DNA from: Hyphomonadaceae bacterium
Lineage (GTDB): Bacteria; Pseudomonadota; Alphaproteobacteria; Caulobacterales; Aquidulcibacteraceae
Direction: 5' to 3'
Length of the DNA: 64,000 bases
NCBI GenBank assembly: GCA_019753105.1
Contig: JAIELJ010000007.1
Coordinates: 183,195 to 247,194, forward strand
Positions 1 through 8,729 of the stretch are shown here, piece by piece (the first letter of the stretch is position 1; each line of letters starts with the position of its first letter). The notes under the pieces are model-generated. The model did no database searches and was not told the DNA's origin. It saw only the letters and a program-made list of their open reading frames with translations. The position numbers and the translations under genes are program-made.

Positions 1-1
1 G

Positions 2-862
2 CAAGCTTCGCCAGCTGTGCGCGCGCGTGCGCAAAAGCTTGGCGTTGATCTGGGCCAAGTACGCGGCTCCGGCCCCGATGGCCGCATCACGCATGAAGAT
101 TTGGACGCCGTGCTCGTGCCAATCTCCGGCGCACGGGGTTCGACCGCGCTGGCCGAGAAGAATGGCATCGAGCCGGTGAAGGTCATCGGCCTGCGCCGCA
201 AGATCGCGGAGAAGATGCAGGACGCCAAGCGCCGCATTCCGCACTTCGCCTACGTCGAAGAAGCCGATCTCACTGAACTCGAAGAACTCCGCGCGCACCT
301 GAACGCCACCAAGCGCAGCGATCAGCCGAAACTGACACTGCTGCCGTTCCTGATGCGTGCGCTCGTGCTCTCGCTGCCGGATTTCCCGCAGATCAATGCG
401 CGCTATGACGACGATAACGGCGTCGTCTATCGCCACGAGAACGTCGATATCGGCATCGCCACGCAAACCGATGGCGGCCTCATCGTGCCGGTCGTGCGCC
501 ACGCCGAAGCGCGCGACGTGTGGGACAGCGCCACCGAAGTCTCGCGCCTCGCCGCCGCCGTCCGCGCCAACACCGCGACGAAGGACGAACTCTCCGGCTC
601 GACCATCACCATCACTTCGCTCGGCGCGCTTGGCGGCATCGTCACCACTCCGGTCATCAATCACCCGGAAGTCGCGATCATCGGCGTCAACAAGCTGGTT
701 GAACGCCCGATGGTGAAGAACGGCCAGATCGTCGTGCGCAAGATGATGAACCTGAGCTCCTCCTTCGATCACCGCGTGGTGGACGGCTACGACGCGGCAG
801 CCTTCATCCAGCGCGTAAAGGGCATGCTGGAACACCCAGCGGCGCTTTTCATCGATCGGTGA
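2..862 (+). CDS. Dihydrolipoamide acyltransferase (E2) of a 2-oxoacid dehydrogenase complex, C-terminal part
   Basis: The gene enters from the left edge, so the start and lipoyl domain are missing. The first ~40 visible residues fit a peripheral subunit-binding domain (ASPAVRARA, then GSGPDGRITHEDL). After a short linker comes the acyltransferase domain to the end. The catalytic motif DHRVVDGYD is near the C-terminus, with His encoded around 770. The family moves acyl groups from lipoyl-lysine to CoA in a cytosolic complex. The substrate (branched-chain oxoacid or pyruvate) cannot be decided from this part; the branched-chain type is my preference. No E1 or E3 gene is visible. Confidence 0.9.
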   Translation, partial: QASPAVRARAQKLGVDLGQVRGSGPDGRITHEDLDAVLVPISGARGSTALAEKNGIEPVKVIGLRRKIAEKMQDAKRRIPHFAYVEEADLTELEELRAHLNATKRSDQPKLTLLPFLMRALVLSLPDFPQINARYDDDNGVVYRHENVDIGIATQTDGGLIVPVVRHAEARDVWDSATEVSRLAAAVRANTATKDELSGSTITITSLGALGGIVTTPVINHPEVAIIGVNKLVERPMVKNGQIVVRKMMNLSSSFDHRVVDGYDAAAFIQRVKGMLEHPAALFIDR

Positions 863-1103
863 GGGCCTTTGCACACCATCACTGCATACGCGCGGCGAGA
901 GGCGCTCTCTCAAAGTGAGTTGTTGCGGAAAGCAGGCATTGCTGGACCAGGTTTTGAAGTATCGCGAGTCGATCTGAGGTTATTCACTCGAAAAGATGGA
1001 ACGCTACGGCGCCTACTTGGCGAAGCTTGAGCAGAGCGTGTCGGAAATTGAACGATTGCTCACGGCGCGTCTCGAGTGACGGCAGCGGAGGCTTACGCTC
1101 GAA
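863..1103. other. Intergenic stretch with possible degraded coding remnants
   Basis: No convincing gene lies between the E2 gene and the GFA gene. A 27-codon reading frame at 996..1079 (+) encodes a charged, helix-prone peptide (MERYGAYLAKLEQSVSEIER...). Just upstream, in another frame, is a stretch reading KQALLDQVLKYRESI and a stop. Either could be the tail of a decayed gene. No strong ribosome binding site or terminator was seen. Confidence 0.3.
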
Positions 1104-1502
1104 CTAAGCCCGCCCCTGATCGAAATGCTGTGCCGCGCACGCGATGGTCACCCAGGCGTGTTTGCTTTGCTCCCAGACTGATCGGATCGGCGCCATGTCG
1201 TGCGCGTCGATGAACGCGCCGATGGCTACGCCGGTCACGCCTGGATTTTTCATGCCGCGAAAGAACACTGTCGACCCGCATTCGGGGCAGAAATAGTTCT
1301 CGAACAGGCCTTCCAGCGCGGTAGGCCGATCGAAGCGCTTGGCTGTGCCTTCGACGCTCACTTGATCATCAGGATAGTAAGCCGCGACGCCGAACGGCGA
1401 GCCGGTGCGCCGCTGACACGCCACGCAATGGCACGCAACCACGGCCTGCGTCGGTCCCGGCACACGCACTTTGAGCTGGCCGCATTGGCATGTCGCTTCC
1501 AT
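1104..1502 (-). CDS. GFA-family (CENP-V/GFA domain) zinc protein
   Basis: The 132-residue protein has the cysteine layout of the glutathione-dependent formaldehyde-activating (GFA) fold: C5 and C7, then C24, C26 and C29 (CHCVACQR), then C72 and C75 (FCPECGS). These bind structural and catalytic zinc in the family. Length is normal for a single-domain GFA protein. Some members act on S-hydroxymethyl-glutathione, but most small homologues have no proven substrate, so only a cytosolic zinc protein can be claimed. It is transcribed alone, convergent to the E2 gene. Confidence 0.88.
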   Translation of the reverse strand: MEATCQCGQLKVRVPGPTQAVVACHCVACQRRTGSPFGVAAYYPDDQVSVEGTAKRFDRPTALEGLFENYFCPECGSTVFFRGMKNPGVTGVAIGAFIDAHDMAPIRSVWEQSKHAWVTIACAAQHFDQGRA

Positions 1503-1596
1503 GGCCGCAGCCTAAATCCCGATCGCCCCCGCAGCAACCGGCGGAGGCGGCAGCGCGGCGCTGTTCAGAGCAAACGCACCCGCGTAAACTGCCCCC

Positions 1597-2124
1597 ATGA
1601 CACGTCTTCTCGCAGCACTCTTCCTTTGCCTCGCCTTCGCGCCGCTTGCGCGTGCGCAGTCGCTCGATTGCGCAAGCGCTACGGGCCTCATGCAGCGCGT
1701 ATGCGAGAGTCCTGATCTTGTTGCGCTCGAGGAGGAGCGGCGCAATCTGATCGGCGAGCTTCAGTTCATTGATCCGGCGCATCCCGCGATTCAAGCCGAA
1801 GGCGCGTTCCTCGCGTCGCAAGAAGCCTGCGCTGACGCGGCGTGTCTCTCGGCGGGCTACAACGCGCACAATGAAGAGCTGAGCGCAGCACTGAACGCCG
1901 CGCGCCCGCCAGCGGTTGAACTGGTCCCGGAGCCGGAAGCGCCGCCGCCCGCTGCGAGCACGCCCGCGCGCGATGAAGGCCGGCGCGCTGCGCTTGACGA
2001 TGCGCCAACGATGCAGCCTGGCGATTATCTCACGTCGATCATCACTTTGATTGTGACGTTGCTGATCGCCCTTTGGCTACTGAACGCCGCCGCCCGCGCT
2101 CGCCGCGCTGATCGCGGCGAGTAG
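1597..2124 (+). CDS. Exported protein with C-terminal membrane anchor, unknown function
   Basis: The 175-residue product starts with a clear signal peptide (residues 1-20, ending ARA before Q21). A region with paired cysteines follows (SLDC, RVC, and a CADAAC segment), reminiscent of LprI-type lysozyme-inhibitor domains but too weak to assign. Residues ~108-140 are Pro/Ala/Glu rich, and a hydrophobic segment around 142-162 ends in a short basic tail. This suggests a periplasmic domain tethered by its C-terminus. It ends 20 bases from the convergent hydrolase gene. Confidence 0.7.
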   Translation: MTRLLAALFLCLAFAPLARAQSLDCASATGLMQRVCESPDLVALEEERRNLIGELQFIDPAHPAIQAEGAFLASQEACADAACLSAGYNAHNEELSAALNAARPPAVELVPEPEAPPPAASTPARDEGRRAALDDAPTMQPGDYLTSIITLIVTLLIALWLLNAAARARRADRGE

Positions 2125-2144
2125 CGCGCGCTGCACAGCCGCAG

Positions 2145-3596
2145 CTAGCCCGCGCGCTCTTCGCGCTCCACGGCGATTGGCGCTGCCGCAGCTTGCAGGC
2201 GCTCACGTGCGCCGGTTTGCGTATCGCCGCCATCCACTTCGTCGCCAATATAGTCGGCGATGAGATCGATGACTTCGGGCTGATCGAAATAGGTCGTGTG
2301 GATCAGGCTGCTCCACGTCATCGCGTCGTTGGCGAGATTGGCGAGCGGGCTGTTGGAGTCGGAGCCCACGGTGAACAGTGCCCACCGATAGGTCTCGATG
2401 AGCTGGCTCGCGGCGGTTTGCGCGCCTGCCTGCATGCGCGCCGCAACCTCGCCTTCGATGCAGAGCTCGCGCGTTGCATGCGTGTGCGACGTGGTCCGCA
2501 CTTGCCCGATCGCCTGATCGCCGTCGCGCCCAAAAGCAACGCCGCGCAGAACGCCCGTGATCCAGCGGTTTAGCCGCTGGCGCGCCACGATCTCCGCCAC
2601 CAAGCCGGCAACAAAACGGAACAGGAGATAAGCCAGGGCGAAGATCACAGGCGCAAAGAAGAGTAGCGAGATGGTGGTCAAGAAGAGCCATTCGGAGTTT
2701 GCCCACGGCGCTTCAACGACACCGAACGACTGCGCCAGCACGATGCCAAAAGGCGCGATGCAGGTGAGGATCACAGCGATCACGCCGAAGCTGATCGCGC
2801 TCGCGCGCGAGCCGCGCAGCATCGAGCCGCTGGGGAAGGGCTCTAGCGGCAAGCCTTCGATTTTCTGCAAGAACGAAATGGCTTCGTCATTGCCGTGCCA
2901 TACCGAGAACACCCGCGCACGCGTGTCGTCCAGCCCGCGCGGTCGCATGATGCGGCGTAGTCCTCGTGTGGCGAGTCCCAGCATCAGCCAAAGCGGTACG
3001 CCAACGCCCAGTATGCAGAGCCAAACGGCAAACCAGCTGCCTTCCGTCGGCGGGCCGAACACTTCGTTCATCGTGAAAAGCTCGTCGCGTCCGCTGACCC
3101 AGAGCAGCAGCACGAGACTCGACAGGAGATAAAGCGGAATGCTGATCACAGTGATGGCGAGAAAGAGCAGGCCGCCGAGTGATTGCAGCGCGCTCGTGCT
3201 GCTGTTCAGGAACGGCGTGCCAATCGTGGTGAGGCTCGCGATCGCTTCTTTTGCGCGTTGCTTGCGGCGTCCCCAGCGCAACAACAGCGCCGCATCGTTG
3301 GCGACATTGCCGCCGTGCGAATGGCCTACGACATGCACGCCCGAATAGCGCGGCGCCATGCGCTTGATCGTGGCCGCGAGTTTCTCGGCGCCTTTTTCCC
3401 GCTCAGACGCGCTATTCGCGCCCGACCAAAGAAACGGCACGATCTCAGCTTCAATACCCCGCGCAGCTAAGCGGCTCGTCAGCGCCTGCGAGAAACCAGA
3501 GCCTTGCTGAAACCACTTCTCGCCTTGCAATTCGGCCGCGGTGTCGCCGGTCCCGTGCACCGTGACGACCGCGATCGGTTTGGTTGTATCGCCCAT
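2145..3596 (-). CDS. Membrane-embedded alpha/beta hydrolase
   Basis: The N-terminal ~130 residues form an alpha/beta-hydrolase core. A VVTVHGTGD strand-turn supplies the oxyanion region and VVGHSHGG is the nucleophile elbow, with Ser near residue 93. The rest contains about four hydrophobic segments (roughly 143-168, 190-212, 268-290 and 303-335) and soluble stretches, so the enzyme should sit in the inner membrane. The substrate is unknown; a lipase or esterase role is the simplest reading. I chose ATG 3596 over the GTG six bases upstream because a G-rich Shine-Dalgarno is better spaced from it. Confidence 0.75.
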   Translation of the reverse strand: MGDTTKPIAVVTVHGTGDTAAELQGEKWFQQGSGFSQALTSRLAARGIEAEIVPFLWSGANSASEREKGAEKLAATIKRMAPRYSGVHVVGHSHGGNVANDAALLLRWGRRKQRAKEAIASLTTIGTPFLNSSTSALQSLGGLLFLAITVISIPLYLLSSLVLLLWVSGRDELFTMNEVFGPPTEGSWFAVWLCILGVGVPLWLMLGLATRGLRRIMRPRGLDDTRARVFSVWHGNDEAISFLQKIEGLPLEPFPSGSMLRGSRASAISFGVIAVILTCIAPFGIVLAQSFGVVEAPWANSEWLFLTTISLLFFAPVIFALAYLLFRFVAGLVAEIVARQRLNRWITGVLRGVAFGRDGDQAIGQVRTTSHTHATRELCIEGEVAARMQAGAQTAASQLIETYRWALFTVGSDSNSPLANLANDAMTWSSLIHTTYFDQPEVIDLIADYIGDEVDGGDTQTGARERLQAAAAPIAVEREERAG

Positions 3597-3718
3597 GATC
3601 ACATCCCCCCGGGGCGCACACTACGCGCGCAATCAGGGCCAAGCCATAGGGCGGACGATGCGGCGGCGCTGTAATGGCGATTATTCGCCGGGCTTGCGCC
3701 GCCGTCGGCGCATACGTC

Positions 3719-4498
3719 TCAGCAGCGATTGTTGAGACGCGGCCGGCACGTCGTGCTGCGGCGTTCTTCCGGCTGTCGCGGCTGTGTTGTCGGCGCCGCC
3801 GACGGTTGTGCCGCGGCGCTTTGCGCCGTCTGAGGCAGGATCACGGCGCGGCGTGTGCCTGAAGGCGCGCCGGGCCATGTCACGCCATAGCTCACATAAG
3901 TCTGCACGATCGCAGCATCCAACTCAGCGGCGCGGGCCATATCCGCTTGTGCGTCGGCAGCGCGGCCGAGGTTCAAGGCCGCCAAACCGCGACCGAACAG
4001 ATAATGCGCCGTATCAGGCGCCAAGCGGGCGGCGGCGTCGTAATCGTTCCACGCATTGATCCAGCGGGCTTGCTTCAGTCCGACGAGCCCGCGGCTATCG
4101 AGAAAGTTGTGCTCTCGCTCAAGCTGCAGCGCGCGGTCGCAGGCGCCGCGCGCGATCTCAAGCTCGCGACCTGCAACGGCCCGATGCCAGCAGCGATCAT
4201 TTTGATAGTCTGCATTCTGCGGTGCGAGCTGCGCCGCTTGATCCGCATCTGGGATCGCGCGCGCGTAATCGCCTTGCTCGGCAAAAGCGTTGGCGCGATT
4301 GTTGAACGCCAGCGCGACGTATTCTGCGGGTTCACTGCCGGACTGAATGACTGCTGTGCAGCCGCTGATCTGCAAATCCAGCGCAACCGCGCCATCCGCG
4401 TTTTCACAGAAACTACGCTGCTGAGCGTGATCTTGCGCCAGCGCCTCGGGCGCTCCCATCACCACCGTCAGGACCGCCGCCAAAAACAATGTGCGCAA
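3719..4498 (-). CDS. Exported TPR-repeat protein
   Basis: Starting at TTG 4498 gives a 259-residue protein with a clean signal peptide (LRTLFLAAVLTVVMG..., ending ALAQ). A GGGAGG Shine-Dalgarno lies 6 bases upstream; the longer frame back to 4657 has a non-signal-like extension. About three tetratricopeptide repeats follow (for example AFNNRANAFAEQGDYARAI), then a low-complexity Ala/Pro/Gln tail. It is probably a periplasmic scaffold with an unknown partner. It is divergent from the TIR gene, across a 310-base gap, so the two may share control. Confidence 0.7.
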   Translation of the reverse strand: MRTLFLAAVLTVVMGAPEALAQDHAQQRSFCENADGAVALDLQISGCTAVIQSGSEPAEYVALAFNNRANAFAEQGDYARAIPDADQAAQLAPQNADYQNDRCWHRAVAGRELEIARGACDRALQLEREHNFLDSRGLVGLKQARWINAWNDYDAAARLAPDTAHYLFGRGLAALNLGRAADAQADMARAAELDAAIVQTYVSYGVTWPGAPSGTRRAVILPQTAQSAAAQPSAAPTTQPRQPEERRSTTCRPRLNNRC

Positions 4499-4808
4499 GA
4501 GCACCCTCCCATTCACCCCTAACAACCCTAGAACGAAGACCCCGCAGCGCGGAAGTGGCGAAAAGAGGCTTGGCTCATCCGTTGGCGTCAAGCGCCGCCC
4601 GTCACGTCGCGCGCGAACCTCGTTCGTCACGGACGCCAGCGCTTGCCGAAGCGCCATCTCTTTGTGTTTCCGAGAAAATTTCTAATCTTCACGGAGTTTT
4701 GGGCCAAATGGCGTTGGCCTCATCTTCCCGTCCCGTTCAGCAACGCCTAATGAAGAGCCTGGGACAAGCAAAAGGCGGCGCGAGAACACGCGCCGAGCAG
4801 GGGCTTTC
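4499..4808. promoter_or_regulatory. Divergent intergenic region between TPR and TIR genes
   Basis: This 310-base gap should hold the promoters of both flanking genes. Visible elements are an AT-rich patch with a small palindrome (AGAAAATTTCT, 4673-4683) and a GC hairpin (GGCGCG 4777-4782 with CGCGCC 4789-4794). The hairpin sits directly before the AGGGG ribosome binding site of the TIR gene and could affect its translation. I cannot assign -35/-10 boxes with confidence. Confidence 0.4.
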
Positions 4809-6362
4809 ATGGCCGACATCTTCATTTCATACGCCAGCGAAGATCGCGCCCGCGTGCGCCCCTTGGCCGAAGCTTTGATGACGCGTGGTTTCAACGTCTG
4901 GTGGGATCGCTCTCTTGCGGCCGGCCAGGACTATACCGCGATCATCGAGCGTGAACTGAAGAACGCCAAAGCCGTCATCGTCGTCTGGACGCAAAGCTCC
5001 GCGAGTTCGACCTTCGTGCGCGATGAGGCCGGCCGTGCGCGCGATGACGGACGATTGGTGCCGGTCACGCTCGATCGCATCGACATTCCGCTCGGCTTCG
5101 GCGCCTTCCAGGCGGAAGACTTCACTCGCTGGAACGGCGGCTCGAATGCGCCGCAAGTGCTATTGCTCGAAGAAGTGCTGAACGCCAAGCTGCAAGGCCG
5201 CAACATTGACGGCACCGCGATCGAAAAGCGCCGCCGCCGTTTGGGTGCGCGCATTCGTTTGGTGTCTGTGCTCACCGTGATCGCGCTCGTCATCGGCATC
5301 GCCGCAGGCGGCCGGTACATTTTCAATCCGCCAGACACCGAGGTGACGCAAGAAGATTTGCGCGCTGAGTTGTTGCGTTTGCTCGCTGAGGGTCAGTTGA
5401 CGCCCGAACAGGCGATCACGCTTGCGCAGCTCTTGGAAGCCGGCGCGCTGGGTGAAAGCCAGAGCGCCGCTCTGCAAACGCCAGACAGCGCAGCACCGTC
5501 GCCAGGCGCCGAAACACGCACGGCCGATGAACCTGGCATGGTTTCGCCGGCGTCGTTTGAGGCTGACGCGAGCCAGGCTTACCAAGCCGCCTTCATCGCG
5601 CTCGCGGCGCACCCGGCTTCGGAAGTCCGCATCGCAGTGGCGCAAATGGCCAATGACGGAACACGTCAGGCCGCAATGCAGACGCTTTGGAACTACGCTC
5701 AAGCAAACCCGGAAGATCTGCTGCGCGAGCAAATCTATCTGCTCTGCGGCTCGGTCGGCGAAGCCAATGACGATCCGCTCGGCCAGCGCGCCCTCGAGCA
5801 AGCCGCCAACCTGCAACCGCGTGATCCGCGCGTATGGCGCATGCTCTCGCGTTCGTACGAGCGTGTGAACCGCGACGGCGAAGCGCGCGCCGCGGCGCAA
5901 GTTTCCGAAGGTGTCGCGGCGCAAGCCACGGGTGACACCGCTGCCGCTGAACAGCAATTGCAAAACGCGCTGCCGCAACTCAACGCCACGGTCGCTGCCC
6001 CCGTCGCCTCCGAGCTTGGCGATATCGCGGTGCGACGCGAAGACTGGACAGGCGCCTCAGCACGCTACGAGCGCGCGTACCGCTTGCGTGAGCAATCCGC
6101 TGAAGCCGCCCCAAACTCTGCTGCCGCAGCCGAGATCGACGCGGACGCTCAGCAATTGGTGATCGCGCTCGATCGTTCCGGCCGCACGCGCGAAGCCTGC
6201 GAGCGTCTGCAGCAGGCGCAGACCGAACACGATACGGCAGCGCCGGATCAGGAATTGCTCGAACGCTGCCAACGCTTGCGCGTGCAATTGCGCTCGGACG
6301 TGCTGCTTGCTCCGCAAGTTCGCGATAACTCGCAAATCCTACGACCGCGCGCGACGCCGTAA
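4809..6362 (+). CDS. TIR domain - transmembrane - helical/TPR-like repeat protein
   Basis: The 517-residue protein begins with a bacterial TIR domain (about 3-125): IFISYASEDR opens it, WWD occurs at 31-33, and FVRDE holds Glu73 at the position of the NADase glutamate in catalytically active TIR domains. A basic cluster (KRRRR, 140-144) precedes one hydrophobic segment (about 151-170), which would leave the TIR domain in the cytosol. The remainder is Ala/Gln/Glu-rich and helical with TPR-like repeats (about 250-500), predicted periplasmic. TIR proteins can be NAD hydrolases or adaptors; which applies here is not shown. It is a single gene, convergent to rsmD. Confidence 0.85.
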   Translation: MADIFISYASEDRARVRPLAEALMTRGFNVWWDRSLAAGQDYTAIIERELKNAKAVIVVWTQSSASSTFVRDEAGRARDDGRLVPVTLDRIDIPLGFGAFQAEDFTRWNGGSNAPQVLLLEEVLNAKLQGRNIDGTAIEKRRRRLGARIRLVSVLTVIALVIGIAAGGRYIFNPPDTEVTQEDLRAELLRLLAEGQLTPEQAITLAQLLEAGALGESQSAALQTPDSAAPSPGAETRTADEPGMVSPASFEADASQAYQAAFIALAAHPASEVRIAVAQMANDGTRQAAMQTLWNYAQANPEDLLREQIYLLCGSVGEANDDPLGQRALEQAANLQPRDPRVWRMLSRSYERVNRDGEARAAAQVSEGVAAQATGDTAAAEQQLQNALPQLNATVAAPVASELGDIAVRREDWTGASARYERAYRLREQSAEAAPNSAAAAEIDADAQQLVIALDRSGRTREACERLQQAQTEHDTAAPDQELLERCQRLRVQLRSDVLLAPQVRDNSQILRPRATP

Positions 6363-6367
6363 ATCTT

Positions 6368-6450
6368 GGACCGGCGTCCTCGCCGGCATCTATTGCAAAC
6401 ACGCGGACCGTCGCGTCAGGACTAGGCGCTCATGCCGGCGAGGACGCCGG
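6368..6450. repeat. REP-like inverted repeat overlapping the rsmD 3' end
   Basis: A perfect 19-base inverted repeat pairs 6371-6389 (CCGGCGTCCTCGCCGGCAT) with 6432-6450, separated by a 42-base spacer. The right arm lies inside the rsmD reading frame and encodes part of its last residues, up to the stop at 6430-6432. The element may also terminate the convergent TIR and rsmD transcripts. Confidence 0.8.
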
Positions 6451-7005
6451 CGGTCGGAGGAATAGCACCTTCGCCGCCCCGTACTCGCGTGTATCGAGCG
6501 TCTCGAACGCACTCACGTCCGGCGTTTCATCAGCCGCGCACTCGAAGACGATGAGCGCGTCATCGGTGATCCATTGGCCCTCCCGCAGCCGCGAGATGGC
6601 CTTTTCGCCCAGACCTTTGTGATAGGGCGGGTCAAGGAAGACGAGGTCGAACGGATCGCCAAGCCCCGCTGGCTTCAAGCCCAGGTCGGTGGCGTCGCGG
6701 CGATGAATGCGGGTGTTTCCGAAGAGACCCAGTGCTTCGATATTATCCCGGATGGCCCCCCGCGCAGCCGCTTCGGTCTCGACAAAGAGCGCAAACGAGG
6801 CCCCGCGCGACATCGCCTCGAGCCCAAGAGCGCCAGAGCCGGCAAAGAGATCCAGCACCCGGCGCCCCGCGATACCAGCACTCCAGGGCGCATGCGCCAG
6901 GATGTTGAACACGGCTTCCCGCGCGCGATCGCCCGTCGGGCGCGTATCGCGACCCTGAGGGGCTGCAATCGCCCGGCCTTTGAATTGTCCGCCTACAATG
7001 CGCAT
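6430..7005 (-). CDS. rsmD: 16S rRNA (guanine966-N2)-methyltransferase RsmD
   Basis: RsmD methylates G966 of 16S rRNA in the small ribosomal subunit using S-adenosylmethionine. The 191-residue product has the family start (MRIVGGQFKGR), the SAM-binding motif VLDLFAGSGALGLEA (50-64) and the catalytic DPPY tetrad at 125-128. Length is typical. The C-terminal tail (RPPASSPA) is encoded by one arm of an inverted repeat, so the natural end may have been replaced. In many alphaproteobacteria rsmD follows rluB; here terC lies between them on the other strand. Confidence 0.95.
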   Translation of the reverse strand: MRIVGGQFKGRAIAAPQGRDTRPTGDRAREAVFNILAHAPWSAGIAGRRVLDLFAGSGALGLEAMSRGASFALFVETEAAARGAIRDNIEALGLFGNTRIHRRDATDLGLKPAGLGDPFDLVFLDPPYHKGLGEKAISRLREGQWITDDALIVFECAADETPDVSAFETLDTREYGAAKVLFLRPPASSPA

Positions 7006-7173
7006 CGGAAGCGCTCATGGAGCGGGGCTGGCCGATAATCAATCCAACAGTGCTCGGTCCGGGCCAGAATGCCTGCATGGGGGTGGGCTGATGTTTATGC
7101 CGCGCTGCACCCAGCCCAGCCCGCTTGACCGGCCGATCTGGTTTCGCTCAGAAGGGCGCTTCAAACTGGGGGA

Positions 7174-7887
7174 TTGAGCACTTTGGAAACGTTGTCACAG
7201 CACTTCGCTGAGTTGTTCAATCCCGACCTTGCCGTAGCCAATCTCGGCGCCTTGTTCGCAGTCATCCTGATCGATCTGGCGCTGGCAGGCGACAACGCCG
7301 TCGCAGTCGGCCTCGCCGCCGCCGCCTTGCCCGACGTGCAGCGGCGAAGAGCGATTTTTTATGGCATCGTGATCGCGCTCTTACTGCGCATTGTCTTTGC
7401 GACGGTGACGCAACAATTGCTTGAGATCGATTGGCTCCTGTTGGCGGGTGGTTTGCTGCTCTTCTGGGTGGCGTGGCGCATGTGGGACGATCTGCGCAAG
7501 CATCAGCCAGTCATGGTCGGTGATCCGGTTGCCGCCGAACATGTGGCTGAGGACGTGGCTGCGGGCGGCAAGGTGCCGAAAACATTTTTCAGCGCGCTGA
7601 TGACCATCATTGTCGCCGACGTTTCCATGTCGCTCGACAACGTGCTCGCCGTTGCGGCTGTGTCGCGCCACAACGAAGTGATCATGTGGTTCGGCCTGGT
7701 GCTCTCGGTCATTCTGATGGGCGTTGCCGCGACCCTAATCGCCAAAGTTATCGAAAAGCACCGCTGGATCGCGGTCGTGGGCATCGTGATCATCGTCTTC
7801 GCCGGCGCGCGCATGGTCTGGGAAGGCGGCCATATCGTCTGGCCAGGCATCGTTCCTGCGATGCCGGGCTTTTTGGGCGGGCATTAA
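7174..7887 (+). CDS. TerC/YjbE-family integral membrane protein
   Basis: The 237-residue protein has about seven hydrophobic segments and the duplicated acidic signature of TerC proteins: LAGDNAVAVGLAA around residues 37-49 and SLDNVLAVAAVS in the second half. Members are linked to metal (often manganese) export and tellurite resistance. The YjbE-type Mn exporters are the closest guess from the motifs, but the substrate is inferred. The start is either TTG 7174, directly after GGGGGA, or TTG 7183. I saw no yybP-ykoY riboswitch upstream. Confidence 0.85.
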   Translation: MSTLETLSQHFAELFNPDLAVANLGALFAVILIDLALAGDNAVAVGLAAAALPDVQRRRAIFYGIVIALLLRIVFATVTQQLLEIDWLLLAGGLLLFWVAWRMWDDLRKHQPVMVGDPVAAEHVAEDVAAGGKVPKTFFSALMTIIVADVSMSLDNVLAVAAVSRHNEVIMWFGLVLSVILMGVAATLIAKVIEKHRWIAVVGIVIIVFAGARMVWEGGHIVWPGIVPAMPGFLGGH

Positions 7888-7892
7888 TTGAT

Positions 7893-7975
7893 CCCTCCCC
7901 GTGAGGGGAGGGTGTCGCAAAGAGGCGGTGGGGCGACAGCGCAGGTCATTGAACACCGCGCCTCACCCCACCACT
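7893..7975. repeat. REP-like repeat with GC hairpin
   Basis: CCCTCCCC (7893-7900) and GGGGAGGG (7905-7912) form a perfect 8-base stem with a GTGA loop. A second pairable segment follows (AGGCGGTGGGG with CCTCACCCCACC). It fills the gap between the convergent terC and rluB genes and could end both transcripts, although no T-run follows the hairpin. Confidence 0.75.
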
Positions 7976-7976
7976 A

Positions 7977-8729
7977 TCACACAGCGTCCTTGCCGAGTTG
8001 CTCTTTGATGATCTTCCGCGGGATTTCTTCCACCGCGCCAGGCTCAAGCGTGCCCAGCTGGAACGGCCCGTAGCTCACGCGAATAAGCCGGTTCACTTTG
8101 AGGCCCAGCGCATCCAGCACGCGCCGCACTTCGCGGTTCTTGCCCTCAGTGATGCCGACATTGATCCAGGCGTTCGCGCCTTGCCCACGCTCAAGCTGCG
8201 CATCGATTGAACCGTAGCGAATGCCATCGATCGTGATGCCGTCTTTGAGGTGATCCAGTTCTTCCTGCGTGACCCGCCCGAAAGCCCGCGCGCGATAGCG
8301 GCGAAGCCAGCCGTTGGAGGGGAGTTCAAGCTTCCGCGCGAGTTCGCCATCGTTGGTCAGCAGCAGCAAACCTTCAGAGGTGAGATCGAGGCGCCCCACC
8401 GAGATCACGCGCGGCAAACCCGGCGGCAAATGCTCAAACACCGTCGCCCGCCCAGCCGGATCGCGGTGCGTGGTCACGAGGCCGACGGGCTTATGGTAGC
8501 GCCAAAGCCTAGTCGCCTCGGCCGCGCCGATGATGCGCCCGTCAACCTCGATGCGATCGCCATCGCCGACCTTGATGGCCGGCGTATCCAGCACGACGCC
8601 ATTCAGCTTCACCCGCCCCTCGGCGATCAGCCGTTCGGCATCCCTGCGCGAAGCGACGCCGGCGCGAGCCAGGACCTTGGCAATGCGTTCGCCGTCCGGG
8701 TTAGAAGGAGGGGGAGAGGATGAGGCCAT
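7977..8729 (-). CDS. rluB: 23S rRNA pseudouridine synthase, RluB/RsuA family
   Basis: The 250-residue enzyme has an N-terminal S4 RNA-binding domain (about 13-60, including GVASRRDAERLI) followed by the RsuA-type catalytic domain. GRLDLTSEG carries the catalytic Asp at about 115. The family makes a pseudouridine in 23S rRNA (position 2605 for RluB); assignment to RluB over RluE/F rests on length and neighbourhood. Its ATG (8729-8727) shares the palindrome CATG with the start of the divergent gene. A later start is possible because residues 1-12 are low complexity. Confidence 0.9.
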   Translation of the reverse strand: MASSSPPPSNPDGERIAKVLARAGVASRRDAERLIAEGRVKLNGVVLDTPAIKVGDGDRIEVDGRIIGAAEATRLWRYHKPVGLVTTHRDPAGRATVFEHLPPGLPRVISVGRLDLTSEGLLLLTNDGELARKLELPSNGWLRRYRARAFGRVTQEELDHLKDGITIDGIRYGSIDAQLERGQGANAWINVGITEGKNREVRRVLDALGLKVNRLIRVSYGPFQLGTLEPGAVEEIPRKIIKEQLGKDAV

